Part shown: in pieces, positions 47,104-55,320 of the stretch
How the letters are laid out: each line of letters opens with the position of its first letter
How positions within the stretch are numbered: the stretch's first letter is position 1
From: Apostichopus japonicus
Lineage: Eukaryota > Echinodermata > Holothuroidea > Aspidochirotida > Stichopodidae
Direction: 5' to 3'
Assembly: GCF_037975245.1 (NCBI RefSeq)
Contig: NC_092575.1
Location: forward strand, 9,700,001 to 9,764,000
DNA length: 64,000 bases
Translations under genes and position numbers: made by a program
The notes under the pieces: generated by a model
Told to the model about the DNA's origin: nothing
The model's input: the letters and a program-made list of their open reading frames with translations, nothing else
The model's database searches: none

Positions 47104-47348
47104 ATGATGGATATTAGAGAATTAACTGAGTTAGGGGCTAAAATGGGTCTTACGGGTGGCGAACTCTTAAACTTCGTCAAAGAACAGCAGCAGATCGCTC
47201 GTGACGAAAGGCAACAAGAAAGGGCTGAGGCGAAAAAGAAAGGGCTGAGGCGGAAAAGCAAAGGGATGAGGCGGAAAAGCAAAGGGCTGAGGCGGAAAAG
47301 CAAAGGGCTGAGGCGGAAAAGCAAAGGGCTGAGGCGGAAAAACAAAGA
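47104..47348 (+). pseudogene. gag N-terminal part, with frameshift
   Basis: Begins MMDIRELTELGAKM. It then enters a 21-bp tandem repeat encoding the heptad AEAEKQR, about five copies at 47220-47345. Near 47230 the frame slips (a base appears missing in GAGGCGAAAAAG), so the start and the rest of gag are in different frames. The heptads would form a charged coiled coil, which fits gag assembly. Whether the slip is a real mutation or a sequencing error cannot be told here. Confidence 0.7.
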
Positions 47349-49643
47349 ATGTTTGAATTGGCTAAGCTTGAAAAGCAAGCTGAGTTGCAGCAAAATACCA
47401 ATGGCGATGCCGATTTGAATTCCTCCCGTAGCTCCACTTCAAGCCGCGAGCCAAATAGAATCCCAACGCCCAAAATGCCTCACTTTGATGAGAAGGAAGA
47501 CCTCGACGCATACTTGCTGCGCTTCGAGCGATTCGCAACAGCGCAAGAGTGGCCAGAGGAACAATGGGCATTAAATTTGAGTCTGTGTCTAAAGGGAGAA
47601 AGTTTCCGTGTTTACTCTAGGCTGCCACCCGATGACTCACAAGATTATCAAAAGCTAAAGAAAGCCCTGTTGAAACGATTTCAATTCACAGAGGAAGGCT
47701 TCCGTCAGAAATTCAGACGAGAAAGGCCCAAAAAAGGGGAAACATCAATTCAATACATGGCAAGGTTGGAAAATTATATGGCCAGATGGTTGGAAATGGG
47801 CGGAATTAACAAAACGTTCGAGGAATTTTCAGATCTCATGTTGCGGGAGCAGTTCCTAAATGTATGCAGCAAGGAATTGGCATTATTCCTGAGAGAACAT
47901 GACTGCAAGACTTCTAAAGCGCTGTCAGAGCTGGCTGACAAATACTTAGAAGCGCATCACAGGGATCTTGAAAAATGTGTGAAATCCTTCCAAACAAATC
48001 AGGTAAATGGGAAAAAACCTGACGGTAACCCCAACAGTCAGGAATACAAAACCAAAATTGTGGACGCGGGTGAAAACAGAAACACGCGTTCAGCCATAAA
48101 ATGCTTTGTTTGCGGGAAATTAGGGCATAAGGCAAACGATTGCAGGCAGAGGTTTAAAGCGCAATTTGCGGTTGCGACTGAAAATGCCAAACCCGACAAG
48201 CTAGGTTCGAGCGATGGGTCGCAAAAAGATCATCGTAGCGGACAAACCGCGAATTTGTGTTTGATGAAACAAATCAAGGAAAGTGACAGCTATTCAATTA
48301 ATTTAGCGTGTGGTCACGAGATCCCAATAGTCAGTGCGGCGTGTGAGGAGCCTACCGACATTACTGAGAAAATTTTGTCAGATGTTAAGGAGCGCATGCC
48401 GGTGGTTGAGGGCTATCTTAAAGGGAGGAAGGTGTCAGTGTTACGCGATAGCGGGTGTTCTGGTGTCATCGTTAGGAGAAATTTGATCTCCAATGATCAG
48501 TTGACCGGTGTAGATCAACTGTGTGTACTGATTGACGGTACAGTGAGGAAGATTCCAGAAGCTATCGTGGCGGTGGACACGCCCTTTTTCACAGGATCCC
48601 TCAAGGCTCTCTGTATGAAGAGGCCAGTGTATGACTTAATAATTGGGAATGTTCCTGGTGTTCGAGGTCCTGAGAATCCCGACCCAGATTGGAGTGTAAA
48701 AGAAGTTCCAAGTGAGCAGTGTGAACCTCACAATGTGGAAAAAACAGCTAGTGTTGAAATAGGAACCAGTGTTGAGTCACGTGATGAACCGGAAGTCGCT
48801 GCGGATCAAATTATTCCAAGTGATGACGTAGGCGATGACTCAGATATTGGAGGTGCCGTAGAGACACGTGCACAAAAGCAAAAACGAAATGAAAATCTGA
48901 AACCCCTAAAAACGGCTAATGTTCCTATGGATGACGTAACACCTGAGCAATTGAGACAAGCTCAGAAGGAGGATTCAACCCTCAAAAATTGCTTCAAGCA
49001 TGTTGGGAATTCCAGACCACTGAAAGGTAAAGAGGGGATCTCCGAATTCATTTTAAGGAATGATATTCTATATCGCAAAGTTTCGGGGAATGACAAGCCT
49101 AGTGACCAATTGGTTGTACCCGAAAAGTTCAGAAATCAAGTGATGAAACTGGCTCATGACAGTATTATGGCGGGTCACCTAGGGATAGCCAAGACAACTG
49201 ACAAAGTTCAGTCTCAGTTCTACTGGCCAGGTGTAGGATCCGACGTAATGCGTTATTGCAAGTCATGCGATATTTGCCAGAGAACATGTGATAAGGGAAG
49301 GGTCACCAAGGTCCCATTGGGTCACATGCCCTTGATTGACACACCATTCAAGAGGGTGGCGGTAGACATTGTCGGACCGATCAATCCTACTTCCAAGCAT
49401 GGGAATCGGTATATCCTAACACTTGTCGATTATGCAACGAGGTTTCCCGAGGCAGTTCCATTGCGTAACATAGATACTGAGAGAGTGGCAGAAGCTTTGG
49501 TGGACATATTTTCAAGAGTGGGAGTCCCATCTGAGATCCTGACTGACAGGGGGTCACAGTTTACCTCAGATGTGATGAAGGAGGTGAGTCGATTACTGTC
49601 ACTGCGACAACTCACCACTACCCCCCGATCTGCAACGGTCTAG
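47349..49643 (+). CDS. gag (rest), protease and integrase core of the Gmr1-like element
   Basis: A 764-codon open frame, counted from an internal ATG. Gag-like region to about residue 250, then a CX2CX4HX4C zinc knuckle at about 252-265 (CFVCGKLGHKANDC, 48102-48143), which binds RNA. The aspartic protease motif DSGCSG is at about residue 367 (48447). Integrase follows directly: an HHCC zinc-binding region (AHDSIMAGHLG, then CKSCDIC) and the first two catalytic Asp residues (VAVDIVGP and LTDRGSQF). The frame ends soon after, before the catalytic Glu, because of a short deletion near 49626-49632. Both the missing gag start and the broken integrase suggest this copy is not autonomous. Confidence 0.9.
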   Translation: MFELAKLEKQAELQQNTNGDADLNSSRSSTSSREPNRIPTPKMPHFDEKEDLDAYLLRFERFATAQEWPEEQWALNLSLCLKGESFRVYSRLPPDDSQDYQKLKKALLKRFQFTEEGFRQKFRRERPKKGETSIQYMARLENYMARWLEMGGINKTFEEFSDLMLREQFLNVCSKELALFLREHDCKTSKALSELADKYLEAHHRDLEKCVKSFQTNQVNGKKPDGNPNSQEYKTKIVDAGENRNTRSAIKCFVCGKLGHKANDCRQRFKAQFAVATENAKPDKLGSSDGSQKDHRSGQTANLCLMKQIKESDSYSINLACGHEIPIVSAACEEPTDITEKILSDVKERMPVVEGYLKGRKVSVLRDSGCSGVIVRRNLISNDQLTGVDQLCVLIDGTVRKIPEAIVAVDTPFFTGSLKALCMKRPVYDLIIGNVPGVRGPENPDPDWSVKEVPSEQCEPHNVEKTASVEIGTSVESRDEPEVAADQIIPSDDVGDDSDIGGAVETRAQKQKRNENLKPLKTANVPMDDVTPEQLRQAQKEDSTLKNCFKHVGNSRPLKGKEGISEFILRNDILYRKVSGNDKPSDQLVVPEKFRNQVMKLAHDSIMAGHLGIAKTTDKVQSQFYWPGVGSDVMRYCKSCDICQRTCDKGRVTKVPLGHMPLIDTPFKRVAVDIVGPINPTSKHGNRYILTLVDYATRFPEAVPLRNIDTERVAEALVDIFSRVGVPSEILTDRGSQFTSDVMKEVSRLLSLRQLTTTPRSATV

Positions 49644-49663
49644 TTGAGAAATTCAATGGTACC

Positions 49664-51667
49664 TTGAAGAGGATGCTAAAGCGCATGTGTGAGGAGAGAC
49701 CGTCAGACTGGGACCGCTATATAGGACCACTACTATTTGCGTATAGGGAGGCTCCGCAAGCCAGCACAGGTTTCGCACCGTTCGAGTTACTCTATGGTAG
49801 GACAGTGAGAGGTCCTATGGCCATTTTGAAAGAGATGTGGACATCTGAAGTGGACAACCCTGAAACTAGGTCAACATATCAGTATGTCCTAGATTTGAGA
49901 GAACGGCTAGAGGAGACTTGCGCTCTGGCTAGATCAGAGTTACAGGAATCGTCAGAGAGGTACAAGAAGTACTATAACCGGAAGGCTAAAAGTCGCAAGT
50001 TCAAACCAGGTGATTTGGTGTTGATACTCTTGCCTACTGATCAAAACAAGCTGTTGATGCAGTGGAAGGGGCCATTCACCGTATTGAGTGAAATTGGCGA
50101 ATCGAGCTATTCAATCGATGTCAATGGGAAGTCGAAAAGTTTTCATGCAAACCTGCTGAAAGAGTACATAAGTAGGGGCAAGTCAAAAGTCATTTCAATG
50201 TCTGAGGATGAGGAGCAGGAAAGTTGTTTCGAAATGCCTGCGCTGCAGACTAATCAGAGTGAATCGGCATCGGATGTTGTCGTAAATGACGAATTAGGTG
50301 TAGGCCCATCACACGAGGTTAAACGAGTGTTATCCAAGTTCACTGATGTCCTGACTGATGTACCTGGCAAAACCGATGTTCTCAAATGTGATATCAAGTT
50401 AACTACTGATAAGCCAATCAAAGCAAAGCCTTACCCAGTACCACTCTCGATGCGAGATTCGTTACAAGAGGAAGTTAGGAAAATGATTGACATGGGAGTC
50501 ATTGAACCTTCAAACTCACCTTATAATAGTTCACCTGTGGTGTTGGTACCTAAACCTGATGGTACGAAGAGATTCTGCGTGGATTATAGGAAGCTCAATA
50601 AAGTAACCACGTATGAAGCTGAACCTATGCAAACCATGACAGAGATATTCTCGGAATTGTCGAATGACAAGTACTTCAGTCGAATCGATCTAACGAAGGG
50701 ATATTGGCAGGTTGAAATGACACAGTCAGCGAAAGAGAAGACTGCCTTTGTGACTCCAGATGGGTTATGGCAATTTAAAACGATGCCCTTTGGATTGGTT
50801 GGGGCACCGGCAGTTTTCACTAGGTTAATGAGAACCATTTTGAGGGATGTGCCAAATGTTGTCAATTATCTGGATGATATTTTGATTCATACCGAGACAT
50901 GGGATGAGCATGTTGAGTGTTTGGAGTTGTTATTTCAGACGTTGAGAGAGAGCGGACTGACAGCTCGTCCGAGTAAGTGTGAAATAGGGTTCACTAAATT
51001 AGAGTTCTTGGGCCACACAGTTGGAAACGGGAAGTTGGGCCCGAAGCAGAGTACCCTTGATAAAATCAAAAACGCTCCAAAACCCGAGACGAAAACCCAA
51101 GTCAGGTCGTTTCTTGGTCTCACGGGGTATTACAGAGACTATATACCAAACTACTCTGCACTAGTTGCCCCACTGTCGGACCTGACGAGGAAGGGTTCAC
51201 CCAATAGAGTGATTTGGGGAAGCGCCCAGGACAAGGCGTTCAATGATCTGAAGCAAGCGCTTATTAGTCCACCCCTTCTCAGGCTTCCTGATGTAAATAA
51301 GCAATTTGTTCTGAGGACCGATGCATCCGATGTAGGGATAGGTGCAGTCCTACTACAGGAACATGAAGGAGAATTATTTCCTGTAGCGTATGCTAGTAGA
51401 AAGTTATTGGAGAGGGAAAGAAATTATTCAGTGATTGAGAGAGAATGCCTAGGATTAGTTTGGGCAGTACAGAAATTCCATGTATATCTGTACGGAAGTG
51501 AGTTCGTCTTACAGACTGATCACGAACCACTCACTTATTTAAATAGAGCGAAGTTGCTAAACTCAAGAATTATGAGATGGGCATTAGTACTACAAGAGTA
51601 TAGATTCAGACTAGAATCAATCAAAGGAAAGTACAATGTTGGTGCAGATTATATGAGCCGAATGTAA
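49664..51667 (+). CDS. Integrase C-terminus, reverse transcriptase and RNase H of the Gmr1-like element
   Basis: A 667-codon frame, open also for a short way upstream, where the integrase Glu lies (VEKFNGT near 49645). Integrase tail with a GPY/F-type module (WKGPFTVL). Then a linker and the reverse transcriptase: PVVLVPKPDGTKRFCVDYR, SRIDLTKGYWQ, MPFGLVGAPAVF and the catalytic YLDD at 50867-50878. RNase H follows with TDASDVGIGA, RECLGLVWAV and TDHEPL, ending at GADYMSRM. No envelope gene and no chromodomain seen. Position after integrase is the diagnostic oddity of the group. The domain order and continuity argue for one ancestral polyprotein frame. Confidence 0.92.
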   Translation: MKRMLKRMCEERPSDWDRYIGPLLFAYREAPQASTGFAPFELLYGRTVRGPMAILKEMWTSEVDNPETRSTYQYVLDLRERLEETCALARSELQESSERYKKYYNRKAKSRKFKPGDLVLILLPTDQNKLLMQWKGPFTVLSEIGESSYSIDVNGKSKSFHANLLKEYISRGKSKVISMSEDEEQESCFEMPALQTNQSESASDVVVNDELGVGPSHEVKRVLSKFTDVLTDVPGKTDVLKCDIKLTTDKPIKAKPYPVPLSMRDSLQEEVRKMIDMGVIEPSNSPYNSSPVVLVPKPDGTKRFCVDYRKLNKVTTYEAEPMQTMTEIFSELSNDKYFSRIDLTKGYWQVEMTQSAKEKTAFVTPDGLWQFKTMPFGLVGAPAVFTRLMRTILRDVPNVVNYLDDILIHTETWDEHVECLELLFQTLRESGLTARPSKCEIGFTKLEFLGHTVGNGKLGPKQSTLDKIKNAPKPETKTQVRSFLGLTGYYRDYIPNYSALVAPLSDLTRKGSPNRVIWGSAQDKAFNDLKQALISPPLLRLPDVNKQFVLRTDASDVGIGAVLLQEHEGELFPVAYASRKLLERERNYSVIERECLGLVWAVQKFHVYLYGSEFVLQTDHEPLTYLNRAKLLNSRIMRWALVLQEYRFRLESIKGKYNVGADYMSRM

Positions 51668-51923
51668 GCGGGTTATTCATTCATTTAATCAGATGTAGAT
51701 GTGTTGATTGTAACACTATTGATTGTTGTTATGCTATCATACATTTATGATTGACATTTATAGTTTTGTCGGATTATAGAATTGTTTATAGTTTATAGAA
51801 TTTGAAATTTATGGAATTGTTAGTTTGAGTATTTTGAGATGGTTATCAATATTCATTAGTTATGTTTAATTTAAAGTTGCATACACGTCCATTTATAGAT
51901 GAAATATTTAAAATATTTATCTT

Positions 51924-51933
51924 AAAGGGGGAG
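51924..51933 (+). other. Polypurine tract
   Basis: AAAGGGGGAG ends four bases before the 3' LTR, the expected place for plus-strand priming. The 250 bp between the RNase H stop and this tract are AT-rich and non-coding. Confidence 0.7.
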
Positions 51934-51937
51934 TAAT

Positions 51938-52918
51938 TGTCACGAACGACTTTATTCATTGTACGTGTATTCAGTATATGCTGGTCAGGGTGATAAGTAG
52001 GTCACTCGTCGTGACTGACAACTTGTGCGTTTTTTCTGGAAGCTACGAGAAATGATGGCGCTATTCGGTATTAGCGAGTACAAATTCCCAGACCATACGG
52101 GAAGTTATTTTTAGCAGGTGACCGGATATCGTCGACCAATGAACGTTGAACTATCAGTCGTATCTTCGAGACATGGATGATTCTCGATGTTTTTCCGTCA
52201 GGATTCCTGGAAAAGAACTTTCGGGAGATTAAACCCGGCTATATATAAGAAGAGATATTTTCGGTGAGGAGTTTAGTTCAGAGTTTTCCGATCTATTGTA
52301 AAAAGAAATTCATCTGAGATAAAAGATTAATCGAGGGGACGGACGGAGGAACCGGTGGACTGTTTGTTTATTAGATTGGTGCGTCGTTTAACCGGGACAG
52401 GCGTGACTTCGGCAGAGTTTTTCGGAGTTCACCCAGGAGGAAGCCATCCTTGGGATACAAACGTTGAGTCGAATTGGACCAGCGGGGAACGGTTTTGCTC
52501 CTGACCAAGTCACGGGATACCAGCCTACGAGGGAGAATCCCGACATCGTTGCTGGTGACGCAAGGAGGTCAGAACAGCTACGAAAGGAACCGAGAGCCGG
52601 CACGCGCCGCGTAAGATAAGTTAAGTAATCTTTTAAAAATTTAACGGCCGTATAATATTGTAAAATCTGTCTGTAATATTCCAAATTTCTAGTACCAATA
52701 ATCCTTGTACAAATCAGTAGAGATCGTATCATTGTAAATATATCGTTTTGTTAACTTTCAGAAACATCTCAGTAGTCTTTTGGTCCTTTGAGTTTACTTC
52801 CCTGAATCTATCTAAAATTTTATTTTTATCGGCCTTGAAGGCCAAAGGAAAAACCCGGGGTCGCAACAGAGGGGGCGCTAGAAGGTGCCATTTTGTTTAT
52901 CCCACGGAAGTTGTGACA
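51938..52918 (+). repeat. 3' LTR, 981 bp
   Basis: Same length and ends as the 5' LTR; about 99.7 percent identical by eye. Confidence 0.95.
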
Positions 52919-53900
52919 ACCCCTAATTGACCTTTGTTGACCTTGGATCACATCACGGTTATATTGGAAAATGTGACCCTACTTCATTCACAACTTGTCC
53001 TAAATATACCAGCCATGTCAGACTTCGTGACTAGAAGTTGTTGCAAAAATTAGCATAAGCTGGCAGTTTTTTGCACATAATCAACCTTGAATGACCTTGG
53101 ATGACCTGATGGTTTTTATCAAAAATTGTTCCTCTTGATGAGGTGCACTCTGTCCTAAAATTTGTTGGGCCTACAATGTACACACATAATGTTATTGCTA
53201 GAAAGGTATCAAAACCAACCTTTGGCCCCTCATAACTTGAGAACTGGGTGACAGATTGAAGCGGGAGTTGGTTTCCTATATAGAGCACAAAGAGCTCTAT
53301 CATATACCAACATATGAGCGTATTTTTTAAGATTTGACCTTTGACCTTTTGACACGCTGATTTCAAAAAGCAACATGATAAGTCTGTGCGACCATCCTAA
53401 CTGTACTTATTAAGAAACCAAAAAAATTGACCTCTGATAACTTCGCACACGAAGGTCGCACAGGGGTCAACTATGGACCAATTTGATCGGAAGGTACCTT
53501 TGAGATCCGATTATGGCCACGAAAATTCAAATAACTAAAAAAACTGATATAGGTCACCGGAGGTCACCCTGAGGTCAAAGGTCACCTAGATGTGGGTCGA
53601 CTCCTGAATTACAACAGCGTAACTCTTAACCTTGACCTTTGTTGACCTTGGATAACATGACCGTTATGTTTTGAAATGATCCCTTACCCCATTCACAACT
53701 AGTCCCAAAATATCAACCATGTCGAACCCTGTCAATGGGAGCTATGACTTATTTTAATATTTTGGTTTTTGGCCTCTAACTGACCTTTGGTGACTTTCAC
53801 AGGCACCCAAAAAAATAGGGCACATCTACTCAATGTGGTACTCATATACACCAAATATTAGATTGGTCCAAGCTTCCCTACTTGATATACCGTGTTTACA
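52919..53900. repeat. TGACC-rich repeat region flanking the LTR element
   Basis: Diverged units continuing from 45550-45895 across the retrotransposon. Perfect DR1-type sites: TGACCTTTGACCT at 53335-53347 and AGGTCAAAGGTCA at 53572-53584. A further one is at 45784-45796 on the left flank. Confidence 0.6.
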
Positions 53901-53910
53901 AGCCAGGCGT

Positions 53911-53948
53911 CACACACATACACACGCACACACGCACACACACACGCA
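53911..53948 (+). repeat. (CA)n microsatellite
   Basis: Run of CACACA with a few TA and CG interruptions. Confidence 0.8.
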
Positions 53949-54240
53949 TGTTTGTATTACATTCAGACCGAGGACCCCATTGTATTTTCCATTGTTCAAA
54001 TCCACATACCCTAACCTTAACAATACCCCACACTATAGAATTCTTCCGAGGACGTGGTGATTCTTTAGAAATTACAACCGAGGACCTGGAATTGTTTTGT
54101 TCAAGTCCTCGGTCAGATAGCAAAACAAACACACTTACACACACTCTCCGCCTGCATGAATGCATAGGTTACGATTATCATCGAAACCAAAAAGTCTCCC
54201 AGGAAAGAACCTGGGCACGAAAACCAATCTAACGAACGAC

Positions 54241-54361
54241 TGATCCGCTCTCAACCCCAGTCCCCTTGCATCGGGACTGTGACTGTGTGATCATCGTCGG
54301 GTGTGCATCACCATTCCCCTCGAAAGGGAACAGATACTACACATGATCTTAGCCAAAAGGC
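54241..54361 (-). ncRNA. U2-snRNA-like chimera (pseudogene or snRNA-derived repeat)
   Basis: On the minus strand from 54361: GCCTTTTGGCTAAGATCATG then TGTAGTATCTGTTC, which matches the U2 snRNA 5' region, including the GTAGTA branch-site-pairing element, with about one mismatch. After that the U2 sequence stops. Instead of the usual stem II and Sm site come two unrelated hairpins (TTCCC.../GGGGAA and CAGTCCC/GGGGACTG). No AATTTTTGG-type Sm site was seen, and the first bases of U2 are replaced. I infer a non-functional chimera or a SINE-like repeat with a U2 head. Confidence 0.55.
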
Positions 54362-54369
54362 GGGTGTTA

Positions 54370-55320
54370 CTAAAACGAATGACAATTGCGTTACACATAA
54401 CGAATGACAATATGTTGTACACACTAAAAAATTGCGTTGACTAAAACGAATGATAGTGAATGACAGCACAGACATTTGCTTCAACCGGATATCACAGTTC
54501 AGACTTCATGGGTACATTAAAGCCACGCAAACAGAGTGCACGCGAAGTGCGTGGCTTACAGATCTAGTAAAGTACGGACAAGATACAAACGCACCTTATA
54601 GTAAGCGAAATTGTAAGTCTGATTTTAAAAAGTAAATTTAACGTCATTTTCCGATATTAATTGTTAGAAACTAACAATACTATATATAATCTTGAAACGG
54701 CTAAAACTTTCAGGAAGAGTCATTATATTGGACATTTCTATGAAAAAAGGTTTTTTTTTAGGGGGGTGCAAAAGGGACTGGAAAAGGATAACATTTGCGC
54801 CAGTTATAGAGCTACTCTGTAACAGTGGCGTAGGGAAGGGGGCAAGGGGCGCCCCCAGCGGAAACTGCAGCTTAACGTTCCTAGAAAATTTTCAAGAAAA
54901 CAGTCGTTGCTACTACAGTTTTGATACTTTAATAGTACGATATCATATCATTTCCCACCCAAGTTAATCGTGGATATATCAGTTTCAAACATACCAATTA
55001 GCCAGCACCTAACAATTACTTCAGTTATCTTTCTAAATAAATCTACAGAGGTAAATGTCAAAAGCACAGAACTCAAGCGCATTCTCACACTAAACTTTCC
55101 CTGTGGTTTCTATCCGTAAATTACACCAAAACCCTGCAACCACATAACATGCCATTTTCCTCAAATCATTTCTGCGCAGAAAACCAATAACCGCAATGAC
55201 TCTACTCCGTTAATCATTCTATCTCCACTCACCACCGTCCTTCGCTGTCATTCGTTGTCATTCGCGAATGATAATTAACCCTGTACAAAGTCAATTGTCA
55301 TTCCCTGTCATTCGTTTTAG
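54370..55320. mobile_element. Inverted-repeat element with CGAATGACAAT words
   Basis: Left end CTAAAACGAATGACAATTG, right end the complement, CATTCGTTTTAG. The word CGAATGAC recurs at 54376-54465 and its complement GTCATTCG at 55246-55318. The centre is unrelated and holds a truncated hAT-like left end (CAGTGGCGTAGGGAAGG) at 54833. Non-coding. Confidence 0.5.

Larger units (their letters stand above)
45891..52923 (+). mobile_element. Gmr1-like Ty3/gypsy LTR retrotransposon, full length with target duplication
   Basis: 981-bp LTRs (45896-46876, 51938-52918) begin TGTCACG and end GTGACA, with ACCCC duplicated on both sides (45891-45895, 52919-52923). Internal order: primer-binding site, gag with zinc knuckle, protease, integrase, reverse transcriptase, RNase H, polypurine tract. 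Integrase before reverse transcriptase is the copia-like order; among Ty3/gypsy elements it marks the Gmr1-like group of deuterostomes. The LTRs differ at only three places I could see, so insertion was recent, yet two frameshifts interrupt the coding region. The element landed in a TGACC-rich repeat, whose halves continue on either side. Confidence 0.92.
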
